Assembly: GCA_036850595.1 (NCBI GenBank)
Contig: CM072168.1
Location: 12,639,982 to 12,703,981, forward strand
Direction of reading: 5' to 3'
From: Rhyacichthys aspro
Lineage: Eukaryota > Chordata > Actinopteri > Gobiiformes > Rhyacichthyidae
DNA: 64,000 nt
Shown here: piece after piece, positions 1 to 42,200 of the stretch
How positions within the stretch are numbered: position 1 is the first letter of the stretch
Layout of the letters: each line of letters begins with the position of its first letter
Made by a program: the position numbers and the translations under genes
The notes under the pieces: model-generated
What the model was told of the DNA's origin: nothing
The model's database searches: none
The model's input: only the letters and a program-made list of their open reading frames with translations

Positions 1-780
1 AATTTAAGCTAGCAGTAGAATAATTATGGATTATCTATGTATCTATAATATATATAACAGGTTTATACCTGATGAAGTGTTAATAAGTTTGACCTCACGG
101 GTTCTCCACATCCAGCTGCCCGCAACCGATCCCAAAATATTCCGCATTCTCCTCGCAGCAACAGCCGCGGCTGTTCCGCGAGATAAAAGATGAGGCTGCA
201 TACTTTATTTAAGCCGATGCCATTCAACAGAAGAAATAAATATTTCTATACAAAGCTTTAGCTGACTTTGGGTCAGTCTTGTGTCATAACATGTCAGCTC
301 ATGTTGTCGGAAAATAATAGGAGTGGGACACGATGGTGCGTCACTTAATTCTTCCGATGTGTTAAGCTACACTTTATGTAAAGGTTCCTACTTAAGGTTA
401 AAAATAAATAAATAAATAAATAATATAAAAACATTATTATGACTCGTTGTTGAAAAACTAGCTCTAAATATAGCTATATCATGAGCACAACAGTTTGACA
501 ATAAGACGAGAACAGTGCTAAGAACTAGCAACTGGCTACAGGCCTGAAATATCTAGAATATTTTTTTCATTGCCTTAATTACTCTTATTTTTACAAAAAT
601 TAACATACAAAAGTCTCTCTTTGACATAATGAAAAAGAACCCCTTTTCTATACATGTCTATATTTATAACGTTGAATAAAATGCAGTTAAGGCAGCATAT
701 ATAAGCCATTAGCGGTTTTCATTTGTTTCATTTATTTTACACCATTTTATTGGGCTACAGGCTAAGTTAAAGCCATAAAC
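1..780. other. AT-rich upstream sequence with a small GC-rich patch
   Basis: No coding sequence seen. Positions about 95-195 are locally CpG-containing, including CTGTTCCGCGAGAT. In human the neighbour left of DGKH is VWA8 on the opposite strand, so a divergent promoter is conceivable, but nothing here identifies it. An (AAAT)n tract lies at 401-424. Confidence 0.35.
401..424. repeat. (AAAT)n short microsatellite
   Basis: About five tandem AAAT units, directly visible. Confidence 0.9.
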
Positions 781-1068
781 CAAAACAAATTTGACATCCA
801 TCACGTGGAGCGCCGATAGGCTGTGCTTGAGAGGGAGGGGGCAGCGGAGAGGAGTAGTAGTAGAAGGAGGACAGCGCAGGGAGCATTATCTATGTACCCA
901 GCGCGCATATGACTGGTGGAAGCAGGGTGCCCAGGCAGCTCTTGAATTCCTCCACCAGCACCAGAACCTTTTTCCGATTCTTTTGTTTCCCCCACGGAGC
1001 GGACACTGAGATCTGGGACTATGGAGGATGTCTACCATTACACCCGCAGCCCTGCCTGGGAGGAACTG
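695..1068 (+). promoter_or_regulatory. Candidate dgkh alternative promoter and first exon
   Basis: A TATA-like ATATATAAG near 697-706 precedes a purine- and GC-rich leader from about 800. At 1021 an ATG in strong context (GGGACTATGG) opens MEDVYHYTRSPAWEEL, followed at 1069 by GTCAGT, a near-consensus donor in phase 0, the same phase in which dgkh exon 2 begins. It could therefore splice to exon 2 and replace the exon 1 N-terminus. No homology recognised; inference only. Confidence 0.35.
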
Positions 1069-2284
1069 GTCAGTACGATCCAGCATGCGACTTTTATCTC
1101 TCGCTCTCTCACACAGGCTAGTCTACTCTGTTGTTTTAAAAACACAAAACTACAAGCACTCATAGAAGTGTAATACCCACCCTAGTTTAGTTTCAGCTCA
1201 GTTTCTACTTCAGTTCAATGGCGCGCGTTCCTGTCTATTAGCCTACCGAGTTTGTACCCGTATCCAACCCGTTATGTTTCTCCAATTGGATGTCTTCTTT
1301 TCTAAAACTTGGAACAAAAACGAACAGAAACAAAACAAATTGAGTGAATCATAATTTGTATTGCCACATTGTTGATTACTGGAACAAATGACAACTTTAG
1401 TGTTTCTAGACTTTTTAGAAGAGACTGTTAGAGCAGTAAAGGTGCTTGTTTCGTCATTACTCTCTCATTACGCGAGAAACTAAACTGGAACTAAACAACT
1501 TGGTAATGTAATCTTTGTTTTTGCAGTTTTTATTATTTACAGGGCTAATTTAGTTTTGTGCGCGTGGCCGATTGGATGGTTTATCACATCCACAACGCGC
1601 GTATGTAATATTTTTTTAATATATGAGATTGTTTGTAATATTCTGCAATATTGTCCATTGTTGTGTTATTCCCAGGATCTCTCTATTAGAGTTTGTTGTA
1701 TACTGAAAATTACAAAACCTATTCCTTGACATCCCTCATGTCACTGTAGATCATGGTTAAGCTACGTGGTCAAAAATGTGCATGCCCCTAAAGTACACAA
1801 TTGAACTACGTGTGTTCGAGAAAGAGTTTTTCCTTTGTCATTTTCCCAGGCTTAATTAAACATAATAACACAGGGATGGTTGTGTGTTTCTTTGCCAAGT
1901 GTTTTCTCTGACACTAACATGCACCAGCAGAATGTACGCACCTTTTACGCATAAATATTTATAAATCTGTGAATGTTTCTAAAGTTTAATTTTAGTTTTT
2001 GTGCCAGTCGATGTTGTGTGCGTCAAGCAGCCACTAGGGTCTGCCATGACATGTCCACGGGAGAGCGGAGTGGATGAGGCGGTCTTTAGTCTGAGTGGAC
2101 TGGCTCTTCAGGACTGGAGCCATATCACCACTGGACAAAAAGGAACTGACTGTTGCTTTTCTTTATACACTCTCGGGAGCTCAGCCGTACTCCTGCAGCG
2201 CCGAGCAGCGACATGCCCCATCCCTTATGCAGCCCACACACACTCCACAAAACCCGGGCGTCTTTATCGCGAACTCAGTGAGAG

Positions 2285-32506
<30,222 letters not shown>

Positions 32507-35475
32507 CCCAAAAGCAGGTGCTATAGCAGAGGAGAATCAAGTGTTCCCCCAAAATGAGTGGACAGGTTTGTGAGCACTATAAGCAGTGAAGGAGAAGACG
32601 GGTGTTTGGAGACATCAGGTTCATCCTTTTATGGAGCCAATCTGTGTAAAGCAGTGAACAAAATGAATCAGAGTATTTGTTTGTGCTTTGGTGCCAAAAT
32701 AACAGGTGGGAATAATGCAGTGACAGTACAAGGAAGTTACAGATCTTCAAAAATCTACAGTATAATAAGCCATTTCTAAGTTTGTGTCCATTCATACAAC
32801 ATAATCAGTTATGCAACAGACCATACAGTTGGCAGGAAATTTGTTGTCACTTTAGTAGCAAGAGCTGGACTTCCATGAGTGTCTCCTGAAGGGTGTAGTT
32901 TTCATTCATTCCAGTGTAATATATGTTTGCTAGATCTCTGCCTCACTATAGAGTCACAGGTGATTTATTGCAGGTTGTGGAGTCTAAAACAGTGGGATAT
33001 GGCTGCATGCTTTGCTTGTTCAACTTTAGATATGTTTAATTGCATGATTAGTGACTTGATTTTGTGTGCAGAGTAACACTTGAACATGTGTTTTTTTTAT
33101 TACATAAGTATTACAATGCCATAAGTTACTACTGACAGCAACCAGTTTTGTCTGTGTCAGAACTTTAATTTATTTTGTTTGCATGATAAAAGTGTGTCAA
33201 AACTCTATGTCAAGTGCCACATTTTGGTAATTTATTGTAAAATGTACTTTATTAGTAGACAAGTTTTTAAAATATTGTTGAGGTGGAATATATGGAGTTA
33301 ATATCTGTAAGTTGACACGTCTCTCTAGATGTGAATATCAGTACCAAAGTGAATGTCAGAGTTTGATCACAAAGCCACTCTATAGGCCAGTGGGTCTTAA
33401 TTCCATCAAATGTGGGAGGGGGTTTAGTTAAGTAAAATAGTTGCTTTCAAGCCAACTTCTTATACTGTAGGAATGTTTTTAAGGAATACTTAAGGCACTT
33501 TTAACTCCTTGCATTATGCAAGTGCAAATCCTCATATCATGACATAGAATTAACAGTGCACCTCAACTTTTTAAACTTTTGGCAATCTAACAGTATTTAA
33601 CACTTATGCTGATGAGAATAATAGTTAGATATCAGTTTTAAATATCTAATCGAGCAGTTGACCTGCATCTTGCGTAGTGTTGTCAAAGTGCAGCTTTTTT
33701 CTTCAGTGTGGGTGAACACTACTTTTTCTTGATAGTTTCTTTAAGACTGGTGGCATTACAGGGTATATTTCTATATGTGATGCTAAGTTTATATTTGTAT
33801 AGAAATATATTTGCACTGTATATACAGTATCCCAGTGTATGCAAGCAATGTTTATAAGTGTTTTAGTCCATTGCATCTGTACATTGCAGACATAGCATGC
33901 ATTGTCAACAGCTTACACTTTTGATATTTTACACCATATCAACTGTGTGTTGTTCATTTGGTTCTACTCTCTTGTACATGATAATGCTGTGTATTCTAAT
34001 AATGGTGCAATATTTGATCTTTTGGTTTAATACTGTCTTTGCAGCCTTCTTAAATTTCTTGGTGGGGAAAGGTTTTTGTACACTCTCCTTTACATTCCCT
34101 TCCTCAAAGACAGAGGATAAGGTTTTAGAAATAAGCCCATAGACTGTCTGCATTTTCTTACCAAGTCCAGATTTCTTCCAGCAATTCACTAATATGTAGT
34201 TTTCCTTCTCTGTGCTTCCAAGATGATACACTAAATTTCGACTGTGTGAGTGAGATGAGGGCAGACATGACTGTTGTCTTAATATGTAACATGTATCAGT
34301 AGCAAATATCTTTAACTCACTCATTATACTTTTGCTTGTATACGTATCATGCTTCTAAATAAGCCTTACTGTTGTCTTCTCAGTTAAGAGTGCTTTAGGC
34401 CTTTTTTGCGTAATTAAATTGAAACAAACCACTAGAGGGCCACCTTTTTAAACGTAGCGATATCAAGAGTATGGTTTCCAGTCAAATTTGGCCATTTGAT
34501 TTGTGAATTTTGTTTAGTGCCACGCAGTGAGAAGAATAAATTATCTGATCTAACTAACCAAGCTCCAGTGTATAAACTGCCTGACAGAAGACAATTTAGT
34601 AAAAAGAAAACAACAACAAGAAAAAACTATAGTCGATGTAGAGCCACATTTGTCATTTCTTAGTTAATGACTTAGTTTGTTTTTGACATGAATTCAGGAT
34701 AGAAGTTTTAAAATGAAGCCTTTCAACAAGTATCTACTTTATTTGTAGTTGCAATGGTGGAACTGCTTTTTGCTGCCTTGTTTTCTCTCATGTACATCCC
34801 ATTCAATTTTGGAGCTATCCCTGTTTATGTTAATGGTTATGTCCAAAGTCTGCCAGAGTTTATGGTCTTGGTTGGACTTAAAGCTTGACTTTTTCACATA
34901 TAATGGACATTGCCACCTTACACCCTTGCTGTCTTTTCCAGTGGTCTGTAAATAATGCTGCAAACTGCCTGGTTTCCAGAAACCAATAAACTCATGCAAG
35001 GATCTGTAAAAAAATGGGATAACACATAGTCTTTCATATGATTCCTAAAGTGATGGGAGAAGTGAGTTTCATTTGTTTACATTATGTTTACAATGGCACA
35101 GATTTAATTTGTATGAATATATATCTAGGTATCAACAATATTTGCATATTTATTGTGTAAGGTTAAATGATATGATGTGTTTTGTGTTTTCACATTTGGA
35201 ATATATTGTTACACCTGTCACCTGTAATACTATCTGGATGATTTTGGTAAAGTAGTTGATCATTTTTATGACTACTATAAATGACTGTTTTCTGTGCCTT
35301 TTTATGGTTAGAATGCATGGTTAACTATTTATTACAATTTGGAGTCACTGAGATGTGTATTTTTGTATTCTGGATAAATAAATGGTTCAGCTTTTGTTGT
35401 ACATTTGAAGGTACCTTAAAACAGGCTACCAATTCATATCTTTCTTCTTCAATAAAACCAAATGCATATGCAGTT
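32507..35475 (+). other. Probable dgkh 3' UTR and polyadenylation sites
   Basis: AT-rich, without conserved coding potential. AATAAA signals stand at 34985-34990, 35377-35382 and 35451-35456; the first and last look best placed. The 131-codon minus-strand frame at 33929-34324 has no recognisable product. Confidence 0.55.
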
Positions 35476-38400
35476 TCTCTGAGTCTCATTGTGATTTTAT
35501 ATCAGACCTACAAAATCAAGATATAAACAGATCTATAGTGAAGCAGTAATTGTTTTGACTCAAAAAGTTCTGAAGTTTCATGCCATCATGTGGTAAATAG
35601 GTGGCATTTAAACCTAAACAGTGATGAGTGAGGACTGCTGGCCATCTGTGAGATTTTGAGGTTGTTTTCAAACAACCACATTTTCTACATTCTGCTTTCA
35701 AGTGAGTTTTGGTATTGGTGCATGAAATGTGCTTTTTGCACACCATTTAGTGTCTTCTTGTAATGCCAAATGGCCCAAATGCTTGTCCATTTACCCCCAC
35801 ATCTGGTTAGGCCTTCGGCCAAATTTTGAACCACCTGAACAGCAGGAGTGGCACATTTGTACTTTAAAAGGGTTAATATGCAGAATTTCCAGGATGTATT
35901 TTGTTTTGTTATTTTGGCTCAGCTAGCCTTTATTTCTTTTGTAGCAGCTCTCACACACAGAATCTGTGGAATAATAGCCTGTGCTATCACCTTTTGTTAC
36001 ATGTTTAGAAAATGTAAACCTGCTTGTTCCTATCAGACAGACCATATACGCAGCCGTGCAGCCTCAGTTGGCTTCAGTTTGATTTCTCTGCCGTCGACAA
36101 CAAGACCCAGATCGAGTTTGTGGAGTGCGATTGGTGAGGCCTAACACGGTCTTGTTTTTATGGGAAAAGCTGGCTGTGGGAAATGGAGAATTGGATTCAT
36201 ATGTAGAAAAGGTGACATCGATCACAACACGGTAAAGTATTCATCTCTATAAATTCACTTAGTATACTTTCAAGAGATAATAGTGTTTTTTTTAGATTAC
36301 CCAGCCTTGTCAGTAAATGCTCATGTTCTGCAGCCTCCAGCAGTGAACAGCCTCTATGTTGCCATTTTCTGACAGTCTGGTGCAGCATCTTTTAGCTTTA
36401 GCTCGTCTAGATCCAGGCCCATTTACTATTGTACACATGAATAATGTGGACTTGGGACAATACCATTCTCGGGCAACTTGTTGATTAATGCCACTAAGGA
36501 CGTAGCAGCAAAGCGACTTGTTTTCGAGCTGTACATGGGCAAAAGCGATAATCTACGCCACAATTGGAGTCCGTCATTGTGCTAAGATAAAGATACTCGT
36601 AAATCCAAGAGAAACATCCATAAAACGATTATATTTGACTATCATCCGTGTAATGTACCCCCGGGTTAGGATGTCGTTTGATTTGTGGCTAAAGCTAGGT
36701 GTTAGCTGGGGATAGTTAAGGTGACATCACAGAGAGGCCTGGTTTCGCTTTTAGACAAATAAGTGTCAGTCTCTATTTGACAAAGCGGTTTGATTGTGTC
36801 ACTGTCATTCCCTGGGCTGGGCTGATTTGCTTGAAATGCGTGTAAATGAACAATTTGCAATGGCCTGTCTGCTCATACAGTGGCGTCGGTCAATTTTGAG
36901 AAACACAGCCGGAGGTGTGAACATCATCATCCAAGCGCTTGTTCAAGGCCTGCTGCAGCGGCATCAGCCTCCGCTAAAATGAACCAGTGCTAATCATTAA
37001 ACTTCCAGCATTGAATTGATTGTGATTTAAAGTCATATATTAGAAATTTCCATAAAAAATCTTCACATACAGTGGTTGAAATCCCTTCTATTCCACACAC
37101 AATATATCCCTCTTTAGACTACTATATGTGCTGTTATCTGCCTGCATTTACTACTACCTTATTCTTTGTTTACATGTAAAGAGACATTTCTGGAGAATAT
37201 AGAAAGAGGGAACATTTTATTCAATAGCCTGTAAAAAAAAACCTGAGTTGGCTGTAATCTGTTGGCAAGTGGTCAGGTTTATGTACCATTGTGTTAAAAA
37301 AGTGTCCTTCAATATATGACTTTAAATGTAAGGTGCAATGACAAATAATGATTCTGTGCTAAAGAATAGTGTTCAATAAAATCCACCTGTTAACACATGA
37401 TTGAGTAAAAGTTGAAAAAAGCAAACATTTTTACATTTACAATGATTTGTTTGGTTCAGTTGCACCTTAATTGAATTTTGGTCAGTAGTAGATTGCATCA
37501 AAACAGAGGCTTAAGGTAAAGTCCTCCCAAAATGGATACATTTTTTGTTGTTTTGGACTGTTACCATTACTGTCATTACTTGTCATCTTGTCAGAAATAT
37601 TTTTGAAATAGTGATTTTTGAAATTTCTACTTTCCATTATCTTCAGTAATTGCCAGTGTGAATTTGTTTAACACTGCACATTTCACCTCATACCTTGACC
37701 TTAAGTGACCTGTCACTGAGACTTTTCCTCACACTCTCTGCTTTTATAGGACCACTCATGTTTAGAATAACCCAGTCACAGTTGCACTTTACATGTGTTT
37801 TTATTTTTCTCCTTGTGGTGGTCGCAAAACTCTCTAAAAGCCTGTGCTTCAACTCATAAACAACAGTTTTTTCAAATAGCTTTTCATGAAGTCACAAAAC
37901 TTTTAATATACAGTACCATCTCATGCGTTCACATTGGTTGAACATGTTAAAGAAGGTACTGGGCTGATTTGCCAGCTCTTCATCCTCGTTCAGCCCCGTT
38001 CTCAGAGAATCATAGTCATAATAGACGTCACTGTGCTTGCTTTTCTTGAGAGTGAATTGGGATGCACTACATACTTGAGGTTAGACAGCAGTGACTTGGT
38101 GCGTTGTTTTTGTACAACCCACCAAAGCATCCGTGAGAAGCCCGGCGGTCCAGGGTCAGCCTGTGGACTCTACCCTTTTGGTTGACAAAATGCAAAATGG
38201 GCTGATCAATCGGGCTGTTTGCTTGTGTCTAGACTCAACTTTGGAAGATACCTCAGAATGGAGGCTCAGATTTCTTGGGAAACTTTTCCTTCTTGTAAAC
38301 TGTAAATATTTTGCCTCTTATCGTCACACTCTCATACACTTACATACATATACATTTCCCGACTGTATGCACACATCTCTGTTTTATTTTGCTTTGTTTT

Positions 38401-39157
38401 TTTTCTTATCTTTGATGCAGCCCTCAGTGTTTCAACAGTATCCAAGAAACATGTTATACTAGGTAATAGCTAAGCACTGCCTAAGGACTTGATTCATGAC
38501 TTTTTTTTAAGTTTACTGTCCCTTGTTCTCCCACATGAAGAATAATATAGCAATTGTTAGTAGATTCCTAAGGTCTCTGCACTGTTTTACTGGAAGTGGT
38601 GTTGTTGATTTCTAGATTACGCTGACCTGCAGGTAAATTATCATCTGCTTGTAAATTATCAAGTTTGCCATTAATTTTTTTCAGACTATACATTATATTT
38701 TAAATTCATATATAATATTTGACTCTACCAATGCATATTTCAGCTCTCTACCTGTCCTTGAGTGACCGGCGCCTCATTACTGCGCTGAGACTTCCCACAC
38801 ACTCTCACACACTTGTGTTCAAAATGCTTAAAAATAGCAACAACTCAGCTTACTCACAGTTGCACTTGACGTTTTTTGTTTTCTTCCTTTTACTTTTTAC
38901 AGGGGTTAACTGTCTCACCATAGCCACACCAGAGATTTAGTAAAGTACAGAGTTGTACTTGACGAATAGGCCAGAGATGGTTGTTATTTGATTGTTGCTG
39001 TTGCTTAATTTGAAATTGTAGTGATCAATTTTGCAGGGGGATTTTACAGTCAATGTAAGTTGTTTGTAGTTGTGCCTCGTCCTTGTTTGACTTAGAATTC
39101 AATCTTTAGTTTAATTTACTGTACTTACAACAGTACTACTTACCTTCCTGTTTTCAG
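35476..39157 (+). promoter_or_regulatory. dgkh-akap11 interval with likely akap11 promoter
   Basis: CpG dinucleotides are frequent at about 36040-36990 although the region is not GC-rich, a pattern usual for unmethylated promoters in fish. akap11 in mammals has 5' noncoding exons; candidate donors here are ATTG/GTGAGG at 36134 and CACG/GTAAAG near 36231. The rest (37.0-39.1 kb) is AT-rich with nothing assigned. Confidence 0.4.
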
Positions 39158-39179
39158 GTAAAAGGCCGCTGTGCTGTTA

Positions 39180-39248
39180 ATGGCCATGGATGCCTGTGCT
39201 CGAATTAGGGGAGTCCCAGTAAGATCCCGTGCCACAGTCCGGAAAGAG
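39180..39248 (+). CDS. akap11: akap11 coding exon 1 (start)
   Basis: The exon begins at 39158 after TTTTCAG with 22 nt of 5' UTR. ATG at 39180 starts 23 codons; a second in-frame ATG lies two codons later. The end RATVRKE corresponds to the human KASVRK segment. Donor GAG/GTAAGT, phase 0. Confidence 0.85.
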
Positions 39249-42200
39249 GTAAGTTACGTTTTTGTATAACTTAGGAATCCTATGAATGCTTCCTCTTATT
39301 TAATCTTAATATGCAAAGAAGAAGTAGCTCTTATTGTTTGTGTGAAAATGTTTCCCATTCCTTCTATTATTAGTTTGCACATAGTTTCTAGAAGCACTTT
39401 TAAAACGGTGAAAACAGTCTGTCAGTTTTAATACATTCTGTTTGACCAATATTTATATCAAAGGACTAGAAGACTGACAGTGCAACATATCTTTTCTTTA
39501 CTTTTCGTCAACATTAGTTCTATTTTGTCCTATCCGGCTATTCATATATTTAAAACATGCATGTGTTTTCAGATTGTGCGGGAGAGTGGAGTGCACAGTG
39601 TAAAGAGCCTTTTCAGAAACAAAAAGGAGCTATGCAGAATTTGCCCAGAGCTACCAACCAGGGACACCACAAGGCTGACAGAGGTCTGTTACATAAAAGA
39701 AGCAGTGCTGACTAGTGGAAAGTTTAGATTTTAAACTAGCATCGTTTAAATTGCCTTTCATTGTCCTTTCAGATTAATTTTGTGTATCTGCCCAGTCCGT
39801 GTGAAGGAGAAGAGGCTATTCAACAGGTGAGCTACAAACACAAATAGTTTTAAAGGAAGTTATAGATATGTTTCTCTGTAGACTTGGTTGATTTCTTTAA
39901 TAGATTTCAGCTTGATTTACAATTGTCTGTGGGGATTCTCTGTCATCCATGTCTTTGTATACCAGAAAGGGTTAAGAAGGAAGCATCTTCATCATTCATA
40001 ATGTTCATCTAAAAATAAGTATCTTTTCAGGCTCTGCTGTCCTTACCAGTGGGACTGTGTGAGCTGCTCAGACCACACCACATTCACAGCCTCAAGTATG
40101 ATGAGGTTCTGCTGCTCAAAGACTATCGCAGACTATCAGACAAGGATACTGGGCCTCAGGTACTCGTTGATATAATATAATGGAAAACTATGTAAAAATA
40201 AATGCATTTCATTTTTAGCATAAGTGAATTTATTGCGTCTCCATAAGCGAGTCAGTAAATATTTATGTACATATATTTGTGCCACAAAACTTTTAGCCGC
40301 ATTTCATGCTTACAAAGCAACACAGGTGGCATACAGACATACAGAGACAAGCTTGTTTTCCAGTGCCCACAGTTGCAGCCTTGTGCTTCCTGGCCATATG
40401 TGCTGTGTTTGGGTTCACACAAGCCCTGCAGCTCCCACTTTTTTGAATTACAATGTGGAGTTGCACAAAATTTTCAAATCAGGCATGCAGACATAACGCT
40501 TCTTTTTTGTAAAACTAAAACATGAATATTTCCATATGAATTTTTTCTTCATGTTATTGTCATTTTGTATGTAGGACATGGTTGTTTTGACATGCCTATC
40601 TTACATACCATAACTGACCTCCTTTATTTTTCTGTCTCTATGTTTTTCACTCTTCAAATTTCCTCTTCTTTGCCTAGTTTTTATGTAAGGCAGTTTGTGT
40701 TCTGAGGCATAATCCCACCTCTAGTGTCTATCCTCAATCCAATGTGGCTTCCCTGCTCAGCCTGTTGGGGTGCTATGTGGCTGGTATCAGATATGCCTTA
40801 GAACAACAGGTTCTTCAGAGAGGTGTTGCTGGGACCAGCCATCAAGAGGAAGATGACACCAATCAATCAGTGTCATCAATTGAAGATGACTTTGTCACTG
40901 CTCTGGAGCATCTGGAAGAGGATGACACAGGAGACAATCCTGGTATTAGAATAAAATCCCTATGGCATTTAGTTCAGCTTCTATTGTCTATTATGTTTTT
41001 AAAATCATATGATCTTTGTAGTTTACCATATTAGAAAGCAGTAGATGTGCTAATTGACTGCTAGATGGCAGCATCTATTTAAGATTACACTTTTTGCTGC
41101 TTTGTTTTAAATGGACTGTCTGATTTAATGCTCTTTGTTTTCTCTGTAATCATTCTATTTTTTGCCCCTATTTTTTGCTTGTCAGGTGCAGTTTCCTTTC
41201 GTTATTATAAGAAGCGTGATGTGGCATCACAGACAGTTCCATCTCATAAGAGAAAAAAGGAACTATTAGGCTCTCGAGTTATAATAAGCTCATCTTCAAA
41301 GAAGTCCTCAAAACACAAGTCTGGTCCAGATGTATCTGTTACAGTGCAGAGGTCAGAGGGTATGGAGTCCCAGTGGACTTTCTGCAGCCCCAGGGCGCGT
41401 TTACCCTCACCATCATATCACATCAGTGAATCGGAAGAGTCGGATTGCTCCAGTCCCAGTCCAATCATTTTTCTGGATGAAGTGGGTTACCAGAAGAGTC
41501 TCCTGGCTAAACTGGACATTCCACAGGTGCCAGGGGGTCCCAGGGAGAGGGTTGAAGACTCAGACTCTGAAGTGAGTGAGTTCTTTGACAGCTTTGACCA
41601 GTTTGATGACCTTGATGAGCAGAGCACTGAGAGCTGCACTCTGGCACTGCCTCTGGATTCTATCTCTGCCCCAACTACTCAAAACAACCCTGCTGATGCA
41701 AGCACTGGTAGATCAGCAACTATGTACGTGTCAAGGGGATGTTCAACAAAAGGAATGAACCCTCAGCGCTTTGAAGCACCCTCCCTCCCTGCCAATGTGA
41801 AGAAACCCACTCCTCTTAAACCTGGCTCTCCCTATTCACACCACTCTGAGCTACCTGACTCTCCCCGACCAGTCCAGACCCCTTCTGATGAGAATGGTGG
41901 TCCGCTCTTTAGCCCTGTTAGCTCCTCAGCCTTCAGTCCTCTTACAGATGGAAGTGGGAATTTGGAATACTTTTGGAAGACAGATGATGATGGTAATAAC
42001 TCCGAGCTGCGTAAACCCCAAGATCTTTGCTCTCTGTATAAAACGTACTCAGACTTTGCCAGCAATCTATCCAAAGAAATACTGGGATCTGTGTGTGGCT
42101 TCCAATCGGCTGTTGATATCAGTGACAATAAAAACCTCAGCTGTGTCTGCCACAAGGAATTCAAGAACCCATTAGGTTATGTGATGAAGCTTTCAGAAAT

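Noticed and set aside
33929..34324. 131-codon minus-strand open frame
   Set aside because: Antisense to the probable dgkh 3' UTR, AT-rich composition, no family resemblance or splice/polyA context.
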